A stretch of DNA of 64,000 nt, from positions 1 through 64,000 of the forward strand of contig NZ_LFMW01000011.1 of NCBI RefSeq assembly GCF_001050345.1, in the 5' to 3' direction. A program made the translations under genes and the position numbers. This document shows, in pieces, positions 8,442 through 16,844 of this stretch (within the stretch, counting starts at the first letter, position 1; each line of letters opens with the position of its first letter). The stretch is from Pseudomonas fildesensis. GTDB taxonomy: Bacteria > Pseudomonadota > Gammaproteobacteria > Pseudomonadales > Pseudomonadaceae. The notes beneath the pieces were generated by a model. The model was not told where the DNA came from. It saw only the letters and a list, made by a program, of their open reading frames with translations, and searched no databases.

Positions 8442-9428
8442 ATGGCTGTTGAGTGGGTTATTGCTGCGGGTGTGTTTGTTGTTGTCTGTGGGTTGCTGTG
8501 GGCCTTCAGTGCCCGAATGACGCGGCGCATCGAGGCGGCTGTTCCAGGCAATGGGCGCTTTGTGGAGGTCGATGGCGAGCGCTTTCATTATGTTGAAGAG
8601 GGCAAGGGCCCGCCGCTGGTGATGATTCACGGGCTGATGGGCAGCAGTCGCAACCTGACGTATGCCTTGTCCGGCCAGTTGCGTGAGCACTTTCGGGTGA
8701 TCACCGTTGACCGTCCGGGGTCGGGCTATTCCACGCGGCAAACAGGCACTGCCGCAGACCTGCCGGCCCAGGCCAGGCAAATCGCCGCTTTTATCAAGAC
8801 GCTGGACCTGGATAAACCGCTGGTACTCGGGCATTCCCTCGGCGGTGCAATTGCCCTGGCGCTGGCCCTCGATCATCCGCACGCGGTATCCGGGCTGATC
8901 CTGGTGGCGCCGTTGACTCACCCCCAACGCGTGTTGCCGCTGGTGTTCCTGTCGTTGGCGGTACGCCCGGCGTGGCTGCGTCGATGGCTGTCACACACCC
9001 TGACCATGCCCATCGGCCTGCTGACCAAAGGTTCAGTGGTGAAGGGCGTATTCGCGCCCGATGCCGCTCCGCCGGACTTCGCCACGCGCGGCGGCGGGTT
9101 GCTCGGCATGCGCCCCGACAATTTCTACGCCGCCTCTACCGAGATCAACCAGGTTAACGACCACCTGCCGAACATGGTCAAGCGCTACCCGCAACTGACC
9201 CTGCCGATCGGGTTGATCTATGGCGCGCGCGACAAGGTGCTGGATTTTCAAAAACACGGCCAGGCCCTGGCCAGCAAGGTGCCGGGGCTAAAGCTGCAGC
9301 TGGTTGAGGGGCGCGGCCATATGTTGCCGATCACCGCGACAGAGCGCGTGGTGGCGGTGGTTGAGCAGGTAGCCAAGCGCGTGCGGCCAACGCAAAGCGC
9401 CACGCTGTTTGCCCTGGCGAGCAAATAA
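8442..9428 (+). CDS. Alpha/beta hydrolase, membrane-anchored
   Basis: Encodes 328 residues from ATG 8442, which has AGAGGA upstream; earlier in-frame starts lack a good binding site. An N-terminal hydrophobic segment (about residues 3-22, WVIAAGVFVVVCGLLWAF) suggests a signal anchor. The hydrolase core follows: oxyanion HG in MIHGLMGSS, nucleophile elbow GHSLGG near residue 129, an Asp in YGARDKVLD, and a catalytic His in GRGHMLP. Likely an esterase or lipase. It sits between the Baeyer-Villiger-type operon and alkB, and could hydrolyse the esters made by the monooxygenase; the substrate is inferred from position only. Confidence 0.85.
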   Translation: MAVEWVIAAGVFVVVCGLLWAFSARMTRRIEAAVPGNGRFVEVDGERFHYVEEGKGPPLVMIHGLMGSSRNLTYALSGQLREHFRVITVDRPGSGYSTRQTGTAADLPAQARQIAAFIKTLDLDKPLVLGHSLGGAIALALALDHPHAVSGLILVAPLTHPQRVLPLVFLSLAVRPAWLRRWLSHTLTMPIGLLTKGSVVKGVFAPDAAPPDFATRGGGLLGMRPDNFYAASTEINQVNDHLPNMVKRYPQLTLPIGLIYGARDKVLDFQKHGQALASKVPGLKLQLVEGRGHMLPITATERVVAVVEQVAKRVRPTQSATLFALASK

Positions 9429-9578
9429 GAGTGCCATCCGGATCGCGGTTCCACGGCGTTGACGCCTGTCCTAGACACCTGACCAAACGGCTGAGAAAGA
9501 GACTGCCCGGTCACGTTAAAAAGGGTTCAAGAATTTAGTTGACGACCTAACGATTCCGCGCTATTTATTTAAAAAAAT

Positions 9579-9600
9579 ATTTCAATGTTTGTTTTGAAAT
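9579..9600. promoter_or_regulatory. Inverted repeat upstream of alkB (candidate operator)
   Basis: A perfect 7-bp inverted repeat, ATTTCAA (9579-9585) and TTGAAAT (9594-9600), with an 8-bp spacer, lies in an AT-rich stretch 135 bases before the alkB start. A further TTGAAAT half-site follows at 9606-9612. The core TTCAA-N8-TTGAA recurs with the same spacing before the fadE-type gene at 14047-14064. This suggests one regulator controlling both; its identity is unknown. The rest of the 306-base gap (9429-9734) shows no gene. Confidence 0.5.
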
Positions 9601-9734
9601 GATTTTTGAAATGCCTAAGAGCGAATAAAAATGAAAAATACGCCTTTTATCGCATGGTTGATTTCCCGGAGCATTCAGCGCTCCTCGAACCTGTTTTCCG
9701 CTGCCCTGCCAACGCGCTTCGTCCGGAGGCTGCC

Positions 9735-11015
9735 ATGAATCAGACCTTGGCAGCGCCGCACGTCTGGACCGATGCCAAGCGTCACCTGTGGTGGCTCGGC
9801 ATCATGCCCCTGGCAACCCCGTTGCTCTCCGGCGCCCTGGCCATTACCACCGGCGTACAGCAACTGTGGTGGGTCGGCGTACTGGTGATCTTCGGCCTGA
9901 TCCCATTGATCGACGGCCTGTTGGGTGAAGACGTCAGCAACCCGCCTGAATCCGCCGTCAGCGACCTCGAATCCCAACGCTACTACCGCTGGATTGTTTA
10001 CACCGGCGTGCTGTTCGTCATCTCGTCCGTAGTGATTACCGGCTGGCTGGTCGCCGGCGGCATTGACTGGATCATCAATGGCGGCTTGCTCCACGCTACC
10101 GCCACGCTGGACCCGTCAAGCTGGCTGGCGAAGACCGCGGCCTTTATCACTGCGCGCACCGAGCTTCACGGCGAGATCAGTTGGTTTACCTACCTGGGCA
10201 TGGCGATGTCCACCGGCGCTGCCACCGGCATCGCCATCAACACCGCTCATGAGTTGGGCCACAAGCCCAGGCCGCTGGAAGTGTTCCTGGCCAAGGTCAC
10301 CCTAGCGCCCACGTTCTACGGGCACTTCTACACCGAACACAACCGTGGCCATCACGTACGTGTCGCCACGCCGGAAGACCCGGCCAGCTCGCGCCTGGGT
10401 GAGAGTTTCTGGGCGTTCCTGCCGCGCTCGGTGTGGTTCAGCGCACATTCGGCCTGGAACCTGGAGCGCGAACGCCTGTGCAAACTCGGCCTGCCGGCCT
10501 GGCACTGGAAGAACGCCGTGCTCAGCGCCTGGATGTACAGCGTGCTGTTGTGGGGGGCGATGATCGCCTGGTTGGGTGCGGCAGTGATTCCGTTCCTGAT
10601 CATCCAGGGCATCTACGGGTTCTCGTTGCTGGAAGTGGTGAACTACGTCGAGCACTACGGCCTTAAACGCCAGAAGTTGCCCAACGGGCGTTATGAACGT
10701 TGCTCGCCGCGGCACTCCTGGAACAGTAATCGGATTGTCACCAATATCTTTCTGTTTCAGTTGCAGCGGCACTCCGATCACCATGCCAACCCCACGCGCA
10801 GTTATCAGTCGTTGCGTCACTTTGATGAGTCGCCGCAACTTCCCTACGGTTACGCGAGCATGATTGTCTGGGCATATGTGCCGTACTTGTGGCGACGGCG
10901 GATGGACCATCGAGTCCTTAATCATTATGCCGGGGATCTCACCCTGACCAATCTTCAACCGTCACAACGTTTGAAGTATCTGGAAAAGTACAGCCCTACC
11001 GCCAAGCCGTTCTAA
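9735..11015 (+). CDS. alkB: Alkane 1-monooxygenase (AlkB)
   Basis: Encodes 426 residues from ATG 9735, which follows a good GGAGG. The integral-membrane diiron hydroxylase motifs are all present: HELGHK near residue 174, HNRGHHVRVATPEDPASSR near residue 200, NYVEHYGLKR near residue 299 and LQRHSDHHANPTRSYQ near residue 341. These His residues bind the two irons; NYVEHYGL is the AlkB signature. Several membrane segments precede and separate them. The enzyme hydroxylates the terminal carbon of n-alkanes using electrons from rubredoxin and rubredoxin reductase, neither of which is encoded in the window. The praB-alkB-fadE neighbourhood resembles that described for P. fluorescens CHA0. Confidence 0.95.
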   Translation: MNQTLAAPHVWTDAKRHLWWLGIMPLATPLLSGALAITTGVQQLWWVGVLVIFGLIPLIDGLLGEDVSNPPESAVSDLESQRYYRWIVYTGVLFVISSVVITGWLVAGGIDWIINGGLLHATATLDPSSWLAKTAAFITARTELHGEISWFTYLGMAMSTGAATGIAINTAHELGHKPRPLEVFLAKVTLAPTFYGHFYTEHNRGHHVRVATPEDPASSRLGESFWAFLPRSVWFSAHSAWNLERERLCKLGLPAWHWKNAVLSAWMYSVLLWGAMIAWLGAAVIPFLIIQGIYGFSLLEVVNYVEHYGLKRQKLPNGRYERCSPRHSWNSNRIVTNIFLFQLQRHSDHHANPTRSYQSLRHFDESPQLPYGYASMIVWAYVPYLWRRRMDHRVLNHYAGDLTLTNLQPSQRLKYLEKYSPTAKPF

Positions 11016-11149
11016 TGTGAAATAAAAATCAGGTTTGCCGACTCGTGGTTTGTCTATCGCGCAGGTTTTTATCGCTCCGAGTTTGCCGATCACGTTGCAA
11101 GAAAGTTGTTTGACCCAACAAAAATAATGAGAAGGGAAGGACGTCCACC

Positions 11150-11644
11150 ATGCAAGCACCTGCCAGGTTCACCACGCATATCGTATTGGCCGCACTGGGG
11201 CTGATCGCCTATCACCAGGCCCAGGCCGCCCGTATCGAGCCGGCCGGCAGTGCCTTCACTGCCCAGGGCCCCATCAGTTTTTCCAAGGGCGCGCTGATCA
11301 GCGCCGACTGCACCATCAGGGTGGCCGGCAAGGTCGCGGCCGATGGCGCGTCGGTGAATGTCGACACCGTTGAGTTCGACGGCGGGCTTAAATGCAGCCG
11401 CGTCGAAGCCATCAACTTGCCCTGGATTTTAGTTGCCAAAGATACCAAGAGCGGCTCGATGTCGAAGATCAGCGTGGATGTTCACGCCTTCGGCCTGGGC
11501 GGCAAGTGCGGTCCATCTACAGCGGATGGCACTTGGGATAACGCCACCGGCAAGTTGGAAGCCACCAATGTACCGATTGGCGAAGACTGCAAGATCAAGG
11601 CGGTGTCGATCAAGATGCCGCCCACCTTCAAAGTGGTTGAATAA
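11150..11644 (+). CDS. PraA/PraB-like secreted protein (alkane-oxidation activator family)
   Basis: Encodes 164 residues with a signal peptide (about residues 1-26, ending YHQAQA-A) and a mature part that starts ARIEPAGSAFTAQGPISFSKG. The mature chain is rich in beta-prone Gly, Ser, Thr and Val, with four Cys residues that probably form disulfides. The overall pattern (start xIxPxGxFTxxG, a CxIxxxGxV segment, and a Cys-Lys-Ile near the end) matches that of the next gene, a PraB-type protein, so the two look like paralogues. PraA/PraB proteins of P. aeruginosa stimulate growth on hexadecane. The ATG has AGAAGGGAAGG upstream. Symbol withheld because PraA and PraB are hard to tell apart here. 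Confidence 0.7.
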   Translation: MQAPARFTTHIVLAALGLIAYHQAQAARIEPAGSAFTAQGPISFSKGALISADCTIRVAGKVAADGASVNVDTVEFDGGLKCSRVEAINLPWILVAKDTKSGSMSKISVDVHAFGLGGKCGPSTADGTWDNATGKLEATNVPIGEDCKIKAVSIKMPPTFKVVE

Positions 11645-11780
11645 GCCCACCCGAATAATGTTGTAGCGGTAGATGAATTGAAATTTGGCTGGAAAGGGAA
11701 GTTCTGCAGTTTCACCGTGACCTCTCGTTCATGGCCATTACCCCTGGCGAATGACTCGCCATAACATGTGAGGAAAAACA

Positions 11781-12293
11781 ATGAAAAGCTTGAAAACCCT
11801 CTTTTGTGTAACTTCGTTCGCTCTTTGCTTTGGCACTGCCTCGATGGCCAACGCGGCTTCGATTACGCCGAACGGCAGCTTTACCACCAATGCCGGCACG
11901 ATTGTCGTTACGTCGCCATCCTCCTTTGGGCAGCCCGTGACATGCGGCATCACCTTCGGCGGCACTGTGACAGCGGGCGTGGCAACCATTACTTCGGCCA
12001 AACTTACCGGCGGTGGTCTCTGCGGTTTGCCCACCCTGAAGAATATTCCGTCTCCAGGTTGGGTTCTGACCGCCACCAGTTTTAACGCCACTACGGGTTT
12101 GGGTGCCGGCACCGTTACCAACGTGGGTTGGACTGTCGCTTTCCCTGCATCCAACTGCGGTGCGGGTTCAATCAACGTGGTTTGGAACCAGGCTACGCAC
12201 ACGCTGAGCACGCCTTCCAGCCAGTCACTCTCGGGCAGCTGCGCGGTTCAGTCGCTGTCGGTTGTGGCACCTTCCCTGAGCTTGGCGCCTTAA
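11781..12293 (+). CDS. praB: Alkane oxidation protein activator PraB-like
   Basis: Encodes 170 residues with a clear signal peptide (MKSLKTLFCVTSFALCFG..., cleavage after ANA, about residue 26). The mature chain SITPNGSFTTNAGTIVV... is hydrophobic, rich in Thr, Ser, Gly and Val, with repeated short beta-strand-like segments and paired Cys. This fits PraB, a secreted or surface protein reported to activate alkane use, and also found associated with biofilms in some pseudomonads. It has a TGAGGAAAAACA leader before ATG. A strong hairpin follows at 12336-12359, suggesting that alkB-praA/B transcription ends there. Confidence 0.78.
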   Translation: MKSLKTLFCVTSFALCFGTASMANAASITPNGSFTTNAGTIVVTSPSSFGQPVTCGITFGGTVTAGVATITSAKLTGGGLCGLPTLKNIPSPGWVLTATSFNATTGLGAGTVTNVGWTVAFPASNCGAGSINVVWNQATHTLSTPSSQSLSGSCAVQSLSVVAPSLSLAP

Positions 12294-12335
12294 GACTACG
12301 GGCGGTTAGAACAAAGGGCTGATCACCCGTGAAGG

Positions 12336-12359
12336 CAGGCGCCTCATCAGAGGCGCCTG
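12336..12359 (+). terminator. Rho-independent-like terminator after praB
   Basis: Arms CAGGCGCCT (12336-12344) and AGGCGCCTG (12351-12359) form a perfect 9-bp GC-rich stem with a 6-base loop, followed by a short T-containing tract (ttgagctt). It lies 43 bases after the praB stop and before the fadL-type gene. The T tract is weak, so termination may be partial. Confidence 0.6.
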
Positions 12360-12418
12360 TTGAGCTTGGGAAAACAGGTCTATCGACTGCGGTGCATAAG
12401 AACAATAAGGAGTGGGGC

Positions 12419-13861
12419 ATGAATAATAAGAAACAGCAGGCGCACGCGTTCCTCGGCCTGGTATTACTGGGAGGGCTGATAGTGACGGCGGGCCCGGTCC
12501 AGGCAGGAGGATTCATGACACCGACGACAAACGCCGCGGGTTGGGGGCGAGCGTTCGGTGGCGGTTCGATGTTCAAGAATGACCCGTCATCGGCTTACAA
12601 CAACCCGGCCGCCATGGCATTTGTCGACAAGACTATTTCGCAGTTCACCGTCAACTACGCCAACATTGATATCAAGTACAAAGGCTCGGCGTATGACTAC
12701 GCAGGCAACCCTTCATCCGTCACGGTGGCCGACCCCAACACGGGTGCAACGACTTCCACACCGCGTACCGGTGATGGCGGGCAGGGTGGGTTCGAGGCGT
12801 GGGTGCCTACCGGGTTCATGGTCATGCCGATTAACGATCGACTCGCTTTTGGTTTGAGCCAAGTGGTGCCTATGGGCGCACGAACCACCTGGGATCAGGA
12901 CTGGAAGGGGCGTGACTTTGCAGTTGATACGCGGATTGAAACAGTGGGGCTGACGGGTTCGCTGTCGTTCAAGGTCAACGATGAGTTTTCCGTAGGCCTG
13001 GGCACCATCCTCCAACACACCAAGGGCTTCGTCAGTCAAAACGTCGATCTCTACGCCGCCGCCGCGCAATCGCCGGACTTTGGCATGATCCCGTTTCCTG
13101 CGGGCCAAGGCTCCGCGTTGATGCGTGTCAAAGTCGACAATACGTCCCTGGGCTGGTTTGGCGGCATCGCCTGGAAACCTACACCTCAAGACACACTGGG
13201 CCTGAACTACCACGCCAAGATCAAGAACAAGCTGGAGGGCAAATACAACATCTACGCCGACCCGACGTCTGAAGGGTTGATGACCATCCCGGTGGTTGAT
13301 GGCAAGACCCTTGTCGAGCTGGCCTATCCTGGCCTCAAGCTCTACCCGGGCGGCGCCAATGCGTCCACTCAACTGGACGTTCCGGCCAACGCATCGTTTG
13401 ACTGGGTACACCAGTTCTCGGACCGCCTGACGCTGGGCGCGAGTGTCACCTGGACCCAATGGTCGTCGTTCAAAGCGCTGACCTTGAAATCCGACGGCAA
13501 TACCATCGTGTCGATTCCGTACAACTATAAGAATGCCTGGCAGTACTCGTTCGGTGGGGACTACAAGTTGACCGATGACCTGACCTTGCGCACAGGCGTT
13601 TCCTTCGACCAGACGCCCACCCGCAACTCTACCCGTGACCCGCGTATTCCGGATGGCGATCGTACATTCGCGTCCCTGGGCTTTGGCTACAACATCCGCG
13701 CCATTCCAGGCTTGAGCATCGACGGGGCCTATTCGCGGCAGTTTGTAGAAACCGTCAAGCTGAAGACCAAGAACGTGGACCGTCTGGGTGCGGCTAGCCT
13801 TGACGGTAAATCAGAAGCTAAAGGGGAGGTAGTCAGCCTGACGGCGACCTATGCCTTCTGA
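12419..13861 (+). CDS. Outer-membrane transporter of the FadL/OmpP1/TodX family
   Basis: Encodes 480 residues from ATG 12419, preceded by AATAAGGAG; longer in-frame starts are not supported. The signal peptide spans about residues 1-30 (ends VQAG-G). The mature N-terminus GGFMTPTTNAAGWGRAFGG followed by NDPSSAYNNPAAMAF is the FadL-family hatch signature (ASAGxA...NPA). The remainder alternates aromatic and polar residues as in beta-barrels and ends in aromatic Phe (ATYAF), the usual outer-membrane-protein terminus. FadL homologues admit long-chain fatty acids or hydrophobic compounds; here alkane uptake is the likely role. An AACAATAA motif overlaps the ribosome binding site (12401-12408), a possible Hfq/Crc target. 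Confidence 0.9.
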   Translation: MNNKKQQAHAFLGLVLLGGLIVTAGPVQAGGFMTPTTNAAGWGRAFGGGSMFKNDPSSAYNNPAAMAFVDKTISQFTVNYANIDIKYKGSAYDYAGNPSSVTVADPNTGATTSTPRTGDGGQGGFEAWVPTGFMVMPINDRLAFGLSQVVPMGARTTWDQDWKGRDFAVDTRIETVGLTGSLSFKVNDEFSVGLGTILQHTKGFVSQNVDLYAAAAQSPDFGMIPFPAGQGSALMRVKVDNTSLGWFGGIAWKPTPQDTLGLNYHAKIKNKLEGKYNIYADPTSEGLMTIPVVDGKTLVELAYPGLKLYPGGANASTQLDVPANASFDWVHQFSDRLTLGASVTWTQWSSFKALTLKSDGNTIVSIPYNYKNAWQYSFGGDYKLTDDLTLRTGVSFDQTPTRNSTRDPRIPDGDRTFASLGFGYNIRAIPGLSIDGAYSRQFVETVKLKTKNVDRLGAASLDGKSEAKGEVVSLTATYAF

Positions 13862-13946
13862 TCCTCCGTGTTTTGTACAGAGCGCAATGCCTGTGAAAGT
13901 CCGTAGCTAGCGCATCTTGCTGCGGTGCTTTCGCAAGGCCTGCTTT

Positions 13947-13970
13947 AACGGGTTGCCCACGCGACCCGTT
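13947..13970 (+). terminator. Possible terminator hairpin after the fadL-type gene
   Basis: AACGGGT (13947-13953) and ACCCGTT (13964-13970) form a 7-bp stem with a 10-base loop, 86 bases after the porin stop, followed by tagcctcctt. The long loop and poor T tract make this a moderate candidate. It sits in the 297-base gap between the porin and the acyl-CoA dehydrogenase gene. Confidence 0.35.
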
Positions 13971-14046
13971 TAGCCTCCTTAATCATTGCTGATCCCGGCT
14001 GACATGCTCAGCCCTGAATGTTTTGTCCAAGCATTAAATAAAAATT

Positions 14047-14064
14047 TCAAAACAAAATTTGAAT
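14047..14064. promoter_or_regulatory. TTCAA-N8-TTGAA repeat upstream of the fadE-type gene
   Basis: TTCAA (14047-14051) and TTGAA (14060-14064) with an 8-base spacer lie in an AT-rich block 95 bases before the start at 14159. Arms extend to TTCAAA/TTTGAA. Sequence and spacing match the repeat before alkB (9581-9598). The site is a candidate operator for a common regulator of alkane and acyl-CoA oxidation. Confidence 0.5.
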
Positions 14065-14158
14065 TTAGCTTTCCAAGTTTGTAGTGTGGTTTTACGCCGC
14101 AGTTCATTTCGACCTGCCCACGCGTTTGCCGTGCCCTGAATCGAGTAGAGGTATCCCC

Positions 14159-16687
14159 ATGGTTATCTGGTTATTGGCGGGTTTCGCAGCAGCGATTGCC
14201 CTGGCGTATCGACAAGCCGCTGCTGCCCTGTGGCTGGGCGCTGGCCTGGTCTGGCTGGCAGCGGGTTACCTGTTCAGCGTGGTGGCCGGTTTGGGTGCCA
14301 CCGTCGCGGCGTTGCTGGTGGTGGCGCCCGCGTTGCTGATGACGATCAAACCGCTGCGTCGCACCTTGTTGACCAGCAAGGCCCTCGGCCTGTTTCGTAC
14401 GATCATGCCGGCGATGTCCGACACCGAGCGTGCGGCCATCGAGTCTGGCACCGTGTGGTGGGACGCCGAGTTGTTCAGCGGCAAGCCCGACTGGCAGCGC
14501 CTGCTGCAAGCCGCACCGGCCAGCCTGAGCGCCGAAGAACAAGCCTTCCTCGACAACGAAGTCGAAACCCTGTGCGACATCGCCAACGACTGGGAAACCA
14601 CCCAAGTCTGGCAAGACATGTCCCCCGAAGGCTGGCAGTACACCAAGGACGCCGGCTTCCTCGGCATGATCATTCCCAAGCAGTACGGCGGCAAAGGCTT
14701 CTCTCACTATGCGCATTCGCAAGTGGTGATGAAGCTGTCGACCCGCTGCTCGGCGGCCGCGATTTCGGTGATGGTGCCCAACTCCCTGGGCCCGGCCGAA
14801 CTGCTGCTGCACTACGGCACCGATGCCCAGCGCAATTACTACCTGCCGCGCCTGGCCCGTGGCGAAGACATCCCGTGCTTTGCGCTGACCAGCCCGTATG
14901 CAGGCTCGGATGCCGGCGCGATCCCCGACCTGGGCATCGTCTGCAAAGGCCTGCACGAAGGCGAGCAAGTGCTGGGCTTCAAAGTCACGTGGGACAAGCG
15001 CTACATCACCCTCGGCCCGATTGCCACGGTGCTGGGCCTGGCGTTTCGCGCCGAGGACCCGGACGGCCTGCTCGGCGCGCCCGGTTCGCTGGGCATCACC
15101 TGCGCGCTGATCCCCACGTCCCACCCCGGCGTCAACAGCGGCCGTCGCCACTGGCCACTTAATGCCGTGTTCCAGAACGGTCCTACTACCGGCAAGAATG
15201 TGTTCATTCCCCTGGAATGGGTGATCGGTGGCCGTGAGCAAGTGGGCAACGGCTGGCGCATGTTGATGGAATGCCTGGCGGCCGGCCGGGCGATTTCCCT
15301 GCCTTCGGCCAACGTGGGCCTGGGCAAGGTCGCTGTACGTGGCACTACCGCCTATGCGGCCATGCGCAAACAGTTCGGCCTGCCCATCGGCAAGTTCGAG
15401 GGTGTGCAGGCGCCGTTGGCCCGTATGGCCGGGCATTTGTATGCCTGCGATGCGGTGCGCAAGGTCTCGGTGGCGTCGCTGGATGCGGGTGAAAAACCCT
15501 CGGTGATCTCAGCCATCGCCAAGTACCACGTCACCGAGCGCGCGCGGATGATCGTCAACGACGGCATGGACATCGTCGCGGGCAAAGGCATCTGCATGGG
15601 CCCCAACAACTTCCTGGCCCGCGCCTACCAGCAAAGCCCCATCGCGATCACGGTGGAAGGCGCGAACATCATGACGCGCTGCCTGATCATCTTTGGCCAG
15701 GGCCTCATCCGCTGCCATCCCTATGTATTCCGCGAGATGGAAGCGGCGCACAACCCGGACCGGCGCAAAGCGCTGGAGGCCTTCGACAGCGCCATGTTCG
15801 GCCACATGAGTTTTGTACTGGCCAATACCGTGCGTGCGGCGGTGCATTCGCTGACAGGCGGGCGCTTGATTTCCGCACCGGCCAAGACCGACCCGGCGCT
15901 GGCGCCCTATTACCGACAGGCCAATCGGCTGTCGGTGGTGCTGGCATTGATCTCGGATGTTTCCATGGGCGTGCTGGGCGGTGCCCTCAAGCGCAAGGAA
16001 AGTATCACCGGGCGCCTGGGGGATATTCTGTCGCAGCTGTACATCCTGTCCTGCGTGCTCAAGCGCTTCGAGGACGATGGCCGGCCCCAGGCGGATTTGC
16101 CGTTGGTGCACTGGTCGGCCCAGGACGCGTTGCTGCGCGCCCATGAAGCGCTTGCCGAAGTGCTCGATAACTATCCCTCCAAAGCCGCTGCGATGGTGGT
16201 GCGTGGCCTGAGTTTCCCGTTTGGCATTCCGTTGCGTAAACCGTCGGATCGCCTGCTGGCCCAGGTGGCGGATGTCGTACAGACCCCTGGCGAAACCCGC
16301 GACCGCTTGCTGGCTAATTCCTACATCCCACGTCCGGAAATCGACAAGCTGGCCTACGGTGAACTCGGCTTCCGCCTGTTGCCGCAAGTGGAGTTGATCG
16401 AGGCCCGGCTCAAGTCCGCCGTCAAGCAAGGCGTGCTCGAACCGATGCCGATCTCCGCCACCGCCTTCACCGGCTGGCGCGTCAAGGCACGGGCGCTGGA
16501 CCTGATCAGCGACGAAGAAGACACGCTGCTCGCGCGTTATGTGGAGTACGCCGACCACGGCATCCAGGTCGACGACTTCCCGCAGGACTTCGGTTTGCTG
16601 GAGGCGTTGCAACAGCGTCAGCAGGCGCTGGCCAAGCCGACTGCAAAGCGCCGCACTGCGCAAGGTGAGAACGCTTCGGTTAATTGA
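14159..16687 (+). CDS. fadE: Acyl-CoA dehydrogenase, FadE type
   Basis: Encodes 842 residues from ATG 14159 (GAGTAGAGG upstream). Two or three hydrophobic segments occupy residues about 1-65, as in the membrane-bound FadE of proteobacteria. The dehydrogenase core follows: LGMIIPKQYGGKGFS, CFALTSPYAGSDAGAIPDLG, TWDKRYITLGP and EGANIMTRCLIIFGQG. The C-terminal ~280 residues match the extra domain (DUF1974 type) that distinguishes FadE from short acyl-CoA dehydrogenases. It catalyses the first, FAD-dependent step of beta-oxidation. A fadE gene downstream of alkB and praB has been reported in P. fluorescens CHA0. The upstream operator-like repeat supports coregulation with alkB. Confidence 0.92.
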   Translation: MVIWLLAGFAAAIALAYRQAAAALWLGAGLVWLAAGYLFSVVAGLGATVAALLVVAPALLMTIKPLRRTLLTSKALGLFRTIMPAMSDTERAAIESGTVWWDAELFSGKPDWQRLLQAAPASLSAEEQAFLDNEVETLCDIANDWETTQVWQDMSPEGWQYTKDAGFLGMIIPKQYGGKGFSHYAHSQVVMKLSTRCSAAAISVMVPNSLGPAELLLHYGTDAQRNYYLPRLARGEDIPCFALTSPYAGSDAGAIPDLGIVCKGLHEGEQVLGFKVTWDKRYITLGPIATVLGLAFRAEDPDGLLGAPGSLGITCALIPTSHPGVNSGRRHWPLNAVFQNGPTTGKNVFIPLEWVIGGREQVGNGWRMLMECLAAGRAISLPSANVGLGKVAVRGTTAYAAMRKQFGLPIGKFEGVQAPLARMAGHLYACDAVRKVSVASLDAGEKPSVISAIAKYHVTERARMIVNDGMDIVAGKGICMGPNNFLARAYQQSPIAITVEGANIMTRCLIIFGQGLIRCHPYVFREMEAAHNPDRRKALEAFDSAMFGHMSFVLANTVRAAVHSLTGGRLISAPAKTDPALAPYYRQANRLSVVLALISDVSMGVLGGALKRKESITGRLGDILSQLYILSCVLKRFEDDGRPQADLPLVHWSAQDALLRAHEALAEVLDNYPSKAAAMVVRGLSFPFGIPLRKPSDRLLAQVADVVQTPGETRDRLLANSYIPRPEIDKLAYGELGFRLLPQVELIEARLKSAVKQGVLEPMPISATAFTGWRVKARALDLISDEEDTLLARYVEYADHGIQVDDFPQDFGLLEALQQRQQALAKPTAKRRTAQGENASVN

Positions 16688-16710
16688 GTGGCACTGAATG
16701 AACACGGTCA

Positions 16711-16800
16711 GTGTGGGAGCTGGCTTGCCTGCGATGCAGACGCCTCGGTAAGTCAGTTAAACCGAGGTGAGGCCATCGCAGGCAAGCCAGCTCCCACATT
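16711..16800. repeat. REP doublet (REPIN-like palindrome)
   Basis: GTGGGAGCTGGCTTGCCTGC at 16714-16733 is repeated in inverted orientation at about 16775-16797 (ends AGCTCCCAC), forming a ~90-base imperfect palindrome with an inner stem (cctcggt...accgagg). This is the common extragenic palindromic element of P. fluorescens-group genomes. It lies between the fadE-type gene and the FabG-type gene, and may stabilise or terminate the fadE transcript. Confidence 0.9.
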
Positions 16801-16844
16801 GATCGGGTTTTCATGCCCAAACGATGTTGTGAGTGGATCTATCT

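Noticed and set aside
9606..9734. N-terminal extension of alkB from an upstream TTG
   Set aside because: The 43 extra residues lack a membrane or family pattern and overlap the AT-rich regulatory sequence; the ATG at 9735 has a strong GGAGG and matches known AlkB starts.
14171..15436. A long minus-strand open frame within the fadE-type gene
   Set aside because: Antisense shadow of a well-recognised FadE protein; no motif and no ribosome binding site.
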